From the NCBI GenBank assembly GCA_030141605.1, contig JAQGDQ010000522.1, forward strand, positions 126,001-155,679: a stretch of 29,679 bases of DNA, read 5' to 3'. Positions 8,870 through 20,680 of the stretch are shown piece by piece. Source of the DNA: Tubiluchus corallicola (taxonomy: Eukaryota > Priapulida > Priapulimorpha > Priapulimorphida > Tubiluchidae). The notes beneath the pieces are model-generated. The model was not told the origin of the DNA and did not search any database. It worked only from the letters and a program-made list of their open reading frames with translations. The first letter of the stretch is position 1. Each line of letters begins with the position of its first letter. A program made the position numbers and the translations under genes.

Positions 8870-9341
8870 ATGGCATACGTTCACCCCAAAGTAACTCCTT
8901 TATCACTGTTACAAATATGGAGACTAGCCAAAGGTCAGAGCGAGCAAACCATCAAAAATGTCATAAACCGTCAGAATTCATTGAGGTAGAAGCCATTACT
9001 AATAAACACATTTTTGTTAAAAATACAAATTCAGTTTAACCCTACAATGAAAGAAAAGTGCTGTAGACATTCGTTAACTGTACTTTTCCTTCTCTTTATA
9101 TGCAGTCAAAATCACAAAATAAACTACTTGTGGTGTGTTAACAATTATACAGCATTGTACAGCAAGCCAAGTAAAACTTTATTATATCTAATATAGGGGT
9201 CAAGAGCAAATTTGGCAGTATCATTAGTAACAGTAAAGTATTTTAGAGCAGTCCCTACTAGGTAAGGCATGGATAAGGGTGTGACACAATGGTGCAGAGC
9301 AATCAAAGTGACATAGAGCCTGCAAGAGTTCAAATACATAC
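8870..9341. other. Intron stretch without a recognisable feature
   Basis: AT-rich, with short chance frames on both strands. Nothing recognised before the donor of the exon at 9342. Confidence 0.5.
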
Positions 9342-9538
9342 CGACGTGGCAGCACTGTACGATGTCTGCATGCTCGACCATTGTTGCATCGTATGACTCT
9401 CGCTTATGTTGCGACTTTCGCTCATGGTGGCGCTGCTGCGCGCCTGATAGTCCGCAAAACTTTGTGACGACTGCATCTGTTGCTGCGATGACATCATATG
9501 CGACTGTGGCGCCGCCATGTAGAACTCGCCTCCCACAG
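9342..9538 (-). CDS. Titin/sallimus-like exon: Ser/Gln/Met-rich linker
   Basis: The 197-bp exon runs from acceptor ctgaatttcag to donor GTATGT. Its first two bases (CT) complete the codon left open by the exon at 11802, giving Ala-Pro then VGGEFYMAAPQ. It then encodes 65 residues with no fold I recognise, dominated by Ser, Gln and Met (SSQQQMQSSQSFADYQ, then SESHTMQQWSSMQTS). Such disordered linkers separate Ig domains in the Z-disc part of titin and in insect sallimus. It ends in phase 0 and joins directly to the next exon. A shorter reading from an internal Met is possible if an alternative promoter exists, but nothing here points to one. Confidence 0.8.
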
Positions 9539-11187
9539 CTGAAATTCAGAATTTTGTCTGTTAGGCTATTGACTGAATTATCTATTGTTTTTCCCCTAAC
9601 TGATGTTGTCGCAGATGCAAGAATTTAATTTATAGTTTATTATTAATTTTGATTTGTAGTTTTAAACTTTCAGTCTTTCATTACCACTAAGTCAGCGCTG
9701 ACATCTGTTTGTACACTTGGAAGTTTCCAATATATGTATGTACTTGCTACTGCTATATGTTTGTATGGAACAGAGTTACTTGGCTTCTCTGTGAATGTAG
9801 TAGTTTTTCACATTTGGTAGCAAGATTAGAGGACAAGCAGGCTTAAACAGTTGTGTGGTTATAATAACGTTTTGACTCAGGTGCCATGATATATTGGCTG
9901 ATGGATTTACTTTAACTTTTGTTTACTACTGTTGATTATGTTTACCATTTCCGTGTATATGTGGATTGACTATGAGACTATGAATTTGCGTAAAATACAG
10001 ATCGCAAAGTTAAACCATGTTTTCATCCATTGATTTCATCTGTTTAACACGAATATCGCAACTTCAAAAACAGTCTGATAAAACCTGCCAATGTTGGTCG
10101 TTGGCTCTCCCCAAAACACCCCAGCGACAACTTTAGCGTCACGACAGATGTTACAGGCAACGTGTAAAATTTAAACATCATATAAAATTCCTAGGCAAAC
10201 ACCTGTATGCATTTTGAAAAATGAGGTAAATAAAATTAGTGTTTTTACTGCAGCATTTTCATACTTTACCTAGACATTTTGTATAACAGCTAAGAAATGT
10301 ATGTAATGCATAAACTTGCATAAAGTGACTTTGGCAAAGTGTCAAATGAAAAAAATACTTAAAGCAAAATCTGACCCAACCTTAACCTGCAGGTCAAAAC
10401 AATCTACACTTTAAAACATTAAAAGGAAACACACTATTTTTTTCAAAAACAACTTACGTGAAAGAATTGAAACCACATAAATGCAATTTCCTATTCGCGC
10501 CACTAGTAGTTCACTATTACATGCATTTCGCCATTTGTTAGTTAGACGGGCACTAGCGACTGTATTTCGGAAACTGTATTGCACAAAAACGGGTGCTGTA
10601 CCGCTAAGCACAACACACTGAATATCTTACAGTGGCACTGTTTTTCAATTTGCTCTTCGCAAACACGTGCACATGCTCGTGAAATTAATACTGTCGAAAC
10701 TTGTGTTAGTTTGTGATGTCATCAATAGTTGGGCTCGTCTGCCATTAACTAAGTTTTTAATCTATTATTTAATTATCAGAAACACTTTTGCAATATCGAT
10801 CATGTTAAAACGTATACTTTTTATTCGACTTGAAAATGAGATGGTATATGAAAAATCATCCTGTCTTCCTTTAAACTGACCTTTCCCCAGATATATTACC
10901 AAGCATTATTTAAAAGGCATAAAATGATTCCGTCAATGTAATGGACTAAGCAAGAAACTGAAGTAAGCCGGAGAAAAACTGTTTTAGTGACCACGGATGC
11001 AATTCCAGCACCTCTGACACGTGCCACACAGCGAGGCAGATCACCTTCTTCCATAGTTAGGAAGCTTGCGCTTCAATAAATGCACTTCCAAAGTGCAGAG
11101 CGAAGGGTTGCAGTAACTCCAAAAGGCCCTTGAGAAAAGTCCGTAGCAACCAACATTTGTGAGGTTGGAAAGTTTTTTGCCGAAAAA
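9539..11187. other. Intron stretch without a recognisable feature
   Basis: About 1.65 kb of AT-rich intron. Short frames at 10411-10611 and 10667-10879 are not protein-like. I found no paired splice sites around a GC-rich block and no clear repeat. Confidence 0.5.
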
Positions 11188-11693
11188 CAATGGCTGACTT
11201 TAACAGTGATTTTCTCAAAATTACTATTTTCAGTGCGTAGCTTGCATCTCAACTTCAACGTGGATTATCTCAGCTTAGAAATAACATAGAGTGATGAACT
11301 TGGTATCAAAAAGATCGTCACGAAATGGAGATTCAGGATATGTGAATAACTACAACAATGGCTAACTCTAACAGTGGCTTTGTCAAGATTACAATTTTCA
11401 TTGTACAGCTTGCATCTCGACTTCAACGTGGGATTATCTCAGCTTAGAAATAACATAGAGCAATGAACTTGGTATCAAAATGATCCTCATGAAATGGAGA
11501 TTCAGGTTATGTAAATAACTACAACAATGGCTAACTCTAACAGTGGCTTTGTCAAGATTACAATTTTCATTCTATAGCTTGCATCTCAACTTCAACATCC
11601 ATTATCTCAGCTTAGAAATAACACAGAGCGATGAACTTGGTATAAAAATGATCGTCATGAAATGGAGACTCAGGATATGTGAACAACTAGAAA
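11188..11693. repeat. 168-bp tandem triplication
   Basis: Three units start with caatggctaactctaacag at 11188, 11356 and 11525 (periods 168 and 169). Each contains GCTTGCATCTC and ATTATCTCAGCTTAGAAATAA. The first copy is the most diverged. It lies about 110 bp downstream (gene sense) of the exon at 11802. Confidence 0.9.
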
Positions 11694-11801
11694 AGATTAA
11701 TTGTTGACTTATGGACGTTTCTGCTATGCATGCACACATTTAAAAAGCGTTACAAAAAACAGTTACCTACTACTACAAATAAAAGTGCAAAATGAACTTA
11801 C

Positions 11802-11932
11802 GTGCGATGACCAGATGAGCCGTACACGTAGCTTGACCGCTGGGGTTCTCGGCCGTAATCGAGACCCGCCCGCCGTCCAGGTGACTCACGTTCGGTACGG
11901 TTAACGAGTGCCTGTCCCCGTCCATGTCAATT
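11802..11932 (-). CDS. Titin/sallimus-like exon: C-terminal half of second Ig domain
   Basis: The 131-bp exon lies between acceptor gtcttttgcag and donor GTAAGT. It reads open only in the frame where its first base completes a codon (A, then IDMDGDRHSLTVPNVSHLDG), and it ends one base into a codon. The protein is strands E to G of an I-set Ig: HSLTVPNV, the turn DGGRV, ITAENPSG and CTAHLVI. That resembles the second half of the titin Z2-type fold. The exon is GC-rich against an AT-rich intron. Its start phase (third codon position) does not fit the phase-0 end of the exon at 17423, so at least one exon of length 2 modulo 3 must lie between them. The next exon begins with the two bases it needs. 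Confidence 0.85.
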
Positions 11933-12254
11933 CTGCAAAAGACGTCGACAACGGTTTAGAGCAAATGCCGCTGACGTTTGAACTGCAAGCCAGAAGTTCG
12001 TCGTAATTTGCAATTACCGCTTTGGTTTGTGCGAAATGAATTCACAGAAAAAAATCACAAAACAAAAATGGGAGTTTTTATTTTCATATTTATCAAATAA
12101 AAATATTTATTGACGATTTACAATCAATACAATTACAATTGCAATTACAAGTTACAAAACATTACATAAACAAAGCAGTACATTACAATGAAGAAAAAAA
12201 CTACACAGACAAAATCCCGCACATGGGGTATAATCGTCAACACAATAATAGTAG

Positions 12255-12533
12255 TTTTTAGTAGCAGTAGCGTAGTGGTGGTGGTGGTGGTGGTGGTAGC
12301 AGTAGTAGTAGCATAGTGGTGGTGGTGGTGGTGGTAGCAGTAGTAGTAGCAGTAGCAGTAGCGTAGTGGTGGTGGTGGTGGTGGTAGCAGTAGTAGTAGC
12401 AGTAGCAGTAGCGTAGTGGTGGTGGTGGTGGTGGTGGTGGTGGTGGTGGTGGTGGTGGCGTGGTGGTGGTGGTGGTAGTGGTGGTGGCGGTGGTGGTGGT
12501 GGTTCTAGTAGTAGTAGTAGTAGTAGTAGTACT
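12255..12533. repeat. Compound GTG/GTA/GCA trinucleotide repeat
   Basis: Runs of GTGGTG alternate with AGCAGTAGTAGTAGCAGTAGC blocks in a higher-order unit of about 60 bp in the first half, then mostly GTG, ending in an AGT run. Noncoding intron by context. Confidence 0.95.
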
Positions 12534-12899
12534 AGACAGTATTTACTGTGGTTAAATATTACAATTATATTATATTATGTTAAGTTATTTTACAAAGTTT
12601 AGTACACGACTAATATTAGAATTCCAATTGCATCTTCCAAACGTCAATACTCATATTACTACAAATCTGCTGTATGAATTCTGTTTAATTTATTCTAGCT
12701 AACCCTGATCTAATTATAAATTAATTATTAACTTCTTCTTGTTTACCGCATATTAAACAGATTTAGTAAGAAAAATGATGCTGCTAAACCAAAAGTTTCT
12801 TACATCTTGAAAAGGGAAGCTGACTCGATAAGTTAGTTCTATGACACCCTTTTCTCTTTCTGTTAGTTATTTACATCATTTCTGTTATTTGACAGAATA

Positions 12900-13196
<297 letters not shown>

Positions 13197-13237
13197 CTAG
13201 CCAAACCCCACAAAAAGAATTTTGTGCACAAATCAAC

Positions 13238-14115
13238 ACAAAACCCACACCACACCACTCCACCTCATCACACCACACCATACCACTCCACCACATCACA
13301 CCGCACAGCACCACACCATAATACCACACTGCACCACACCACCCACCCACCTACACACCACACCACCCACACCATACCACTCCACCACATCACACCACAC
13401 CGCACCACACCATACCACTCCACCACATCACACCACACTGCACCACACCATACCACTGCACCACCCACACACCACACCACACCACCCACACCATAATACT
13501 CCACCACATCACACCGCACAGCACCACACCATAACACCACACTGCACCACACCATAACACCACACTGCACCACACCACCCACCCACCTACACACCACACT
13601 GCACCACACCACCCATCCACCTACACACCACACTGCCCCACACCATACCACCCACACCATACGACTCCACCACATCACACCGCACAGCACCACACCATAA
13701 CACCACACTGCACCACACCACCCACCCACCTACACACCACACCACCCACACCATACCACTCCACCACATCACACCACACCGCACCACAACATACCACTGC
13801 AGCACACCGCACGACCCACATACCACACCACACCAACCACACCATACGACTCCACCACATCACACCACACTGCACCACACCATACCACTGCACCACACCA
13901 CACCGCACCACCCACACCATAATACTCCACCACATCACACTGCACTGCACCACACCATAACACCACACCGCACCACAACACCCACCCACCCACACACCAC
14001 GCCACCCACTCCATACCACACTACCCACACCACACCCCACACACCCTATCACCCCACCACACCATCCATAGCACAACACACAAAGCACACCACCACCACA
14101 CCACATCAAATCCAC
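13238..14115. repeat. CACCACACC-type minisatellite
   Basis: About 880 bp almost purely of A and C with scattered T, built from CCACACC and CCACATCAC words. Longer blocks recur (ccataccactccaccacatc near 13279, 13371, 13410 and 13750). The strand is extremely G-poor, with strong purine/pyrimidine skew. All long frames here are artefacts of the repeat. Confidence 0.96.
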
Positions 14116-14539
14116 CACCTCACGTGGTGATCAAGATGTTGATGATGATGATGATGGTGGCAACGATGACAACACCTATAGCACAAGCACCAACAGCACA
14201 GCATTACAACAAAACCATTCCAAACATTTTTCACAAATTTGAAACTATGTGCTATAATATAATAAATAGCAAAGGCCCCGCAAAAGATTTTGCGTATAAA
14301 TACACGTGTAATCAATAATACGCGAACATCCTACCTAGTCCACATTTATAACACAAAGCCCGTAACATCGTGTCTACTGTTTGTTTAACTAACGCAAAGC
14401 CTGTAGCTTTTTGCTGAATTAAAGTTATAAGATTATAGACAGAATACAATGGATGACGTCATAACAATGGTTTTGCGTCAGCAGTTTTCTAAGCGAAAAT
14501 TGCCGAAAATAGAACTCCTAACTAACTCGTTGATACTCC
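14116..14539. other. Intron stretch without a recognisable feature
   Basis: A short GAT run (14138-14156), then AT-rich sequence. The words ACTAACGCAAAGCCTGTAG (14390) weakly recall the dispersed repeat at 6980 but are too short to assign. Confidence 0.4.
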
Positions 14540-15015
14540 TCTCGGTGGACCTGCCCTAACATATAGCCCACATCATCGTGTAGCCCTGTCCTTCCTCTTT
14601 GTAAAGAGCTATATATCTCCTTCCGAGAGTCCCACCGGGCGCCGCTAAAACGTTTTTTCCGCAGGCTGTTTGGTCAAAATTTCGAAAAAAATCGCGAGTT
14701 GTGTCCGGGAAAACGCCCGTTGCGGGGCACCGTGGTCCTCTCGGGAATTCTAAATATGCCTACTACACCCACCGCTGAACGGGCTATCTATCCATACCCA
14801 GCACCCCCCTCGGCCCGTTCCCGTTCTCTACATCTCAGCCGTATAACTTTTGCAAAAAACGGCCGAAAAAGGGCCATTTTTGGAGGTTTTTCGCCTCCCG
14901 TTCCTCCCGGTGGGCCCCATTCGAAAAATAAACCATCAATGGCACGACACTAGATCGAGACCTTTCGTTTGATATATAGATCGCCGCAAATGGTGCCCTC
15001 GTCCGGGCTGTAGCC
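14540..15015. other. GC-rich block of unknown nature
   Basis: About 470 bp clearly richer in GC and CpG than its surroundings, with CCCACCGGG (14629) and an inverted match CCCGGTGGG (14907). Also seen are CGGCCGAAAAAGGGCC and several CCCG words. The plus frame 14699-14953 has no recognisable protein, and the minus strand gives no Ig-like sequence. It could be a repeat, a small RNA gene cluster or a transferred piece; I cannot tell. Confidence 0.35.
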
Positions 15016-15020
15016 TCGAA

Positions 15021-15600
<580 letters not shown>

Positions 15601-15960
15601 AAAAAATCTGAATCTGAATTTGGGGATTTTACGAGTTTTGCAAACGCGCCGTAAAAGCCGCACAGTAAAATGAATGGATATTAAGCTTTCTTATGACCTT
15701 ATGTCACTTTACCATTTTGAACACCAAGAAGACAGAAATCTGCTTAGAAATTGGAGACCACCGTCAAGTTGTACTTAATTGGCCATATTAAACAATATTT
15801 ATTGTTTAACAGTAAATACTAAATACCAAATACAAAAAAAATCTAACGTAAGATGGTAAACGAACGCTTAAATGAAAATGAATTTTACATTAGATTTTTC
15901 TGTATTTAGTATTTACAAAACCAGGACAATAAACGGCACCTATCCCAGATACTTCACATA

Positions 15961-16885
15961 NNNNNNNNNNNNNNNNNNNNNNNNNNNNNNNNNNNNNNNN
16001 NNNNNNNNNNNNNNNNNNNNNNNNNNNNNNNNNNNNNNNNNNNNNNNNNNNNNNNNNNNNNNNNNNNNNNNNNNNNNNNNNNNNNNNNNNNNNNNNNNNN
16101 NNNNNNNNNNNNNNNNNNNNNNNNNNNNNNNNNNNNNNNNNNNNNNNNNNNNNNNNNNNNNNNNNNNNNNNNNNNNNNNNNNNNNNNNNNNNNNNNNNNN
16201 NNNNNNNNNNNNNNNNNNNNNNNNNNNNNNNNNNNNNNNNNNNNNNNNNNNNNNNNNNNNNNNNNNNNNNNNNNNNNNNNNNNNNNNNNNNNNNNNNNNN
16301 NNNNNNNNNNNNNNNNNNNNNNNNNNNNNNNNNNNNNNNNNNNNNNNNNNNNNNNNNNNNNNNNNNNNNNNNNNNNNNNNNNNNNNNNNNNNNNNNNNNN
16401 NNNNNNNNNNNNNNNNNNNNNNNNNNNNNNNNNNNNNNNNNNNNNNNNNNNNNNNNNNNNNNNNNNNNNNNNNNNNNNNNNNNNNNNNNNNNNNNNNNNN
16501 NNNNNNNNNNNNNNNNNNNNNNNNNNNNNNNNNNNNNNNNNNNNNNNNNNNNNNNNNNNNNNNNNNNNNNNNNNNNNNNNNNNNNNNNNNNNNNNNNNNN
16601 NNNNNNNNNNNNNNNNNNNNNNNNNNNNNNNNNNNNNNNNNNNNNNNNNNNNNNNNNNNNNNNNNNNNNNNNNNNNNNNNNNNNNNNNNNNNNNNNNNNN
16701 NNNNNNNNNNNNNNNNNNNNNNNNNNNNNNNNNNNNNNNNNNNNNNNNNNNNNNNNNNNNNNNNNNNNNNNNNNNNNNNNNNNNNNNNNNNNNNNNNNNN
16801 NNNNNNNNNNNNNNNNNNNNNNNNNNNNNNNNNNNNNNNNNNNNNNNNNNNNNNNNNNNNNNNNNNNNNNNNNNNNNNNNNNNNN
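15961..16885. other. Assembly gap (925 Ns)
   Basis: Every base is N. Frames running across it are artificial. It lies 360 bp after the GAT array, which may have broken the assembly, and between two Ig-gene exons whose phases do not match, so it may hide an exon. Confidence 0.99.
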
Positions 16886-17422
16886 TTACTAAAACACCAT
16901 GGCAAAAAAGATTCGGAGCTTTCCCAGTGTTAAAGGACGAAAATTTCGTATTCCGTACTACTCCATACGCCAGCGCTGGAGATGAAAGGAGCACTTTGTC
17001 TGAGTAATTACAGAAACAAAAGTACAAAAATTAGAAATCAAAACTGGTGGTACAATGAAAATAACAACCACATATAGAACTGATAACGCAAGAAACGGAT
17101 GTAGAAGTCAATAAAGCTAATGCAAGTAATTTATGTTACGATCAACTGAAGTGTAATATATCCAAGTGGCCACCACTAGTGCTGTCTGTTTTCCCTTTCT
17201 GCAAAATTTCAACTTGGAGCTCCCATCTCTAATTTCTAATACCACCCCAATATGTTAGGAATGTGAAAGGCCTAAATTGAACATCAATCAGCGCTAAAAA
17301 ATTGAGGTATAAAAAGTTTCTCTGAGATTTTGATGTCAACACTTCAAGATTTCAGTAATTTAATAAATTAGAGCACTGATTGGTTTACTAAATTAGTAAA
17401 AAAACTGAAAATATTGACTCAC
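16886..17422. other. Intron stretch without a confirmed exon
   Basis: A minus-strand frame opens after the acceptor-like taattactcag at 17006 (DKVLLSSPALAYG...). It shows no Ig character and has no good donor before the gap, so it is not called. The rest is AT-rich. Confidence 0.45.
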
Positions 17423-17596
17423 CATTGTTGTGGGTGTAGTTGGAGGAGGTGCAACTGTAACTGGCTTCACGACTAGAAGCGCAAACGATTTGGCTTCTCC
17501 CGCTTTGTTAGTCGCTTTCACTACAAATTTTCCTCCATCTTCTGCAAAGACTTCTGGGATAGTCAATGAGATCAGGCCAGTCGCATCTCTCTCAAT
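17423..17596 (-). CDS. Titin/sallimus-like exon: C-terminal half of an Ig domain (first visible exon)
   Basis: The 174-bp exon (58 codons, phase 0 at both ends) follows an acceptor reading ttttgttattag and ends ACAATG before a consensus GTGAGT donor. It encodes the second half of an I-set Ig: strand E as SLTIPEV, the turn AEDGGKF, strand F as VVKATN and strand G as SFALLVV, followed by a Pro/Thr tail (VAPPPTTPTT). Strand F has no Cys, as expected for an intracellular muscle Ig. The closest family I can recall is the first Z-disc Ig (Z1) of titin, which this would match in order as well. The first half of the domain should lie in an upstream exon at higher coordinates; I did not find it before 29679. 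No start codon is seen, so this is an internal exon. It is unlikely to be the gene's first. Confidence 0.82.
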
Positions 17597-17672
17597 CTAA
17601 TAACAAAACAGTCATGTGAGAATGAAGATTTCCCATATTCCGCTAATTTTCCACAATCAATTGTTGTAGTGC

Positions 17673-18731
17673 AGCAAGTTTTTACTGCTTCATGTGAGCA
17701 AGGCTTTTGATACTTTGATAGAGGAATACTGTCTGATGTTTCAAAATCAGTTTTAAACCAGATGAATTACACGTGATAACAGTCCTACTTAAAGATGTCA
17801 GGTTTCATATAATACTAGCCAGTACTATAAGAAGAACTTTTAAAATTAACATCGGTGTTCCTCAAGGCGACTGCCTCAGCCCGGTGCTTTTCACGTTGTA
17901 TATAACCGATGCAGCAAACGAAGCTATTTCTCATACACATCATGTTACAATACCACCTCCGTAGAAAATCTTAGTTTCTATATGGTTGATCGCGCTCATC
18001 CTGCACCAGATAAATGATTCCTAATAGAACAATAATATGCCGACGTCGTTGGGTCAACAACACAAAAACTTAAGAATATAACATTTTACGGGATGAAGAT
18101 CAATCCTGGAAATGTTGTAAATACATGGGATCACTACTTAACACGGAAGATGAAAAAAAATGCGATACAAGGGGTAATGTACAGTTTTATCGAAAATAAA
18201 TCAATTCTAACCAGCAAGAGACTATCCCTCAAAACAAGGCTGCAACTCTTTAATGTATACGTAACTAGTATCTTCATGTACAACAGTGTAACCTGGGGCT
18301 TAACTGCAACTCAGGAAGCAGAAACAAATGTGTTCGACAGAAGACTACCTCGAAAAATCTTGAAAATAAAATGTATCATTTCATTTCATAAGAAAACCAA
18401 AGAGGAACTTCGTAGAACTAAAATCAAAATCAGAAGGCAAAGATACATAGGACATTTAATGAGACTGCCAGAGACAACACTAGTAAAATTAGCATAAATA
18501 AACGAGGCAGTTAGACCTGTTAAACGACTTCCAGGCAAACAAAGAAACAACTTGGACATCAAGAATTAATACAAATTTACAACAGCTGTGACAAAACTTA
18601 ACTATAACGTCACAGGAGTTGAAAATTCTAGGTGCAGACAGGAAACAGTGAGGTCTCTGATAAAATAGAGAGGCTCAGTGTGTACAATAGACACTTAGAA
18701 CAACAGAAGAAGAAGAAGAAGCAAGTTTTTA
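17673..18731 (+). mobile_element. 5'-truncated LINE with 12-bp target duplication and GAA tail
   Basis: agcaagttttta occurs at 17673-17684 and again at 18720-18731, directly flanking a degenerate reverse-transcriptase fragment. Visible words in order are SKAFDTL (near 17697), GVPQGDCLSP (near 17851), YADV where the catalytic YADD is expected (18037-18048), then a C-terminal part with SIFMYNSVTWG and YIGHLMR (18093-18497). Stops and frameshifts separate these pieces. The 3' end is a short GAA run (18706-18720) in place of poly-A, as in RTE-like elements; the clade is not certain. It is dead by truncation, frameshifts and the active-site change, and lies upstream (gene sense) of the exon at 17423. 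Confidence 0.85.
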
Positions 18732-19187
18732 GCCGCCCATTGGGATCACACCAATTTCACCTTTCTTCAGCAGAAATAAAAAAGAAGTAACATTTCTCAA
18801 AGGAAGCGCTAACCAGTTCGGACTTCAAAGATTTCCCACATCTCCAAAACAAATTGCAAAACTACACGTGTTACAAAATAATCCAGTTAGCTGACCTTTT
18901 GGGTCAATAATAAATTTTTAGTGATTGAAATGTGAAATGCAATTAATTAACAATTAGATTAACAGCTGATTAAACATAAACAATTAGGCTCATTAATTCC
19001 AGCTTAATCACAATTACTAGGTAAAAATCTATAATTACAAAAGAAATTCTCATAAAGAAAAGACAGCTGAATCATACAGATGTCTGCTGTATTACTGCGA
19101 CACCTGTCAATCTTACACTTAAAGAGTTATAAAAAGCAATTTTAAAGTATGTATTAAAAAACTTTCCATACAAAGTTATGTTAATTA
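18732..19187. other. AT-rich stretch without a recognisable feature
   Basis: Repeated TTAAT/AATTA words at 18930-19040 but no clear unit. No gene seen. Confidence 0.45.
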
Positions 19188-20680
19188 GCATTACGCTTAC
19201 CTGTTTGAAAGATGCGTGTAATTAGAAAAGAAAATGTTGAATAATGTAAATTTTTGCATCACATGTTAAAACAGCACAGATTCACTAACCAAGTCATAAG
19301 TCATTTATTTTACATTACACATTTACAATGGTTACATGTACAATATCTAGTGAAAGGGGCTACAATGAACATAATACAAATAAGAAATACTGCACAGGAA
19401 AAGCCTCAAACACTGTTCACCTATATACGAAGGTAAATGTGTTGCGGGTAATCAAAAAGCAGGGCTTGTTAGATTGTCCCACACAGTGATAGAAAAAAAG
19501 TAATGGAAATAATTTGAAAATTTAAAGGGAATCGTGTGGTAAAAAAAATTAGTGCTTCAGAATTGGAATGATGTAATGAATGAAGCTCATATATGAGATG
19601 ATATAAAAGATAGAAAGACTATTATTTGTTAATACTATGTAAAATTAAGATAACTTGATTAAGATAACACCACTGTTTTGCAACTACTGTGAGGATGGAT
19701 ACTGATAGAAGTTTTGATTACTCACTCATGCTTACTTAAAATTTGATTTTTTTAGCATTTTTTTAAAACTAGTAATAGATCTGCTATTTTTTGCAGATTG
19801 ACAAATCTCATTCCAGACTTTTGGTCCTTGAAATATTATAAAATGTTTAGCTATGTTTTACTGCGTACAATTGGTTCACCAAAAATAATCACATTATTTG
19901 TCTCATTTAGAAGGTACAGTGATTTATCACTTTGCTTAGTTAGTGACGTGTGTGCTACGAATACTTTGATTATTTTTTCAAACTTCATGCAATGTTATCT
20001 AAACTTGTTTCGAGTGAATTACTATTAAAATGGCTGTGCCTTGGTCATTGTGGGAGTTTAATTTTCATGCTTTATACAGCATTCCTGCTAATGCAAGTTT
20101 TGTACACAATGAAACAACACGAAATCTTAAAACGAAGTTTTTTAGCTTTAAGTAAGAAATCTGTTTACTTGTCCTTTAACACGCCACCCTAAAGTTAACG
20201 CAGAAAACATTTTTACAGCTGAAACTCCGCAGGCGTTTGTTTTTCCACCAACACCAGGCGAGGATTCGTGTCGCGCACACATTCCAGACATGTGAGTACA
20301 TTACCGCATGCCTATGTGCTCTCATGTTGCAGGGCTCGGTGAGAATCTCGTAAGAAACTTACACAATGCAACTAAAGTTAGCCATAAATAACAAAAATAC
20401 CAAGTTCAAAGGGAAGTAAATGCAATTTTAAAGTACGGAAAAATCCGGAAATCCTGTATCAAAGCTTCCTTATCACTTGGGCTATATTCTTAGCATTACG
20501 TTTACACGGCTTGAAAGACTTATGTAACTAGAAATGAAAATTCTTGAATGTTTGCACGTCTGGTAAAAAGTGGTAAAATGTAACTGACTCACCATCCCAG
20601 GGTGCAACACTGTTTCACCAAAAAACACATTGTTGATCTTACTGACAATATGAAGTAATTTAAAATTAAGAAGTTAAATT
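19188..20680. repeat. Further copies of the dispersed repeat seen near 6037-7080
   Basis: 19190-19290 and 20495-20600 resemble each other (TTTGAAAGA..TGTAA.TAGAAA and TAGCATTACG.TTAC before them). 20040-20160 matches 6050-6190 and 6950-7080. The intervening 19300-20030 shows only chance frames. Family unknown, edges approximate. Confidence 0.5.

Noticed and set aside
9145-9381. 78-codon minus-strand frame overlapping the linker exon
   Set aside because: It runs through the donor at 9341 into intron sequence; the splice-defined frame differs.
14699-14953. 84-codon plus-strand frame in the GC-rich block
   Set aside because: Low-complexity Pro/Arg-rich translation with no domain or splice context; it is expected by chance in GC-rich DNA.
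15872-17027. Long frames of over 300 codons on both strands
   Set aside because: They run through the N gap, so their length is artificial.
20560-20660. Possible minus-strand exon ending at a GTGAGT donor (20587), open in one frame
   Set aside because: The segment belongs to a dispersed repeat also present at 6685-6870 and has no acceptor with coding sense.
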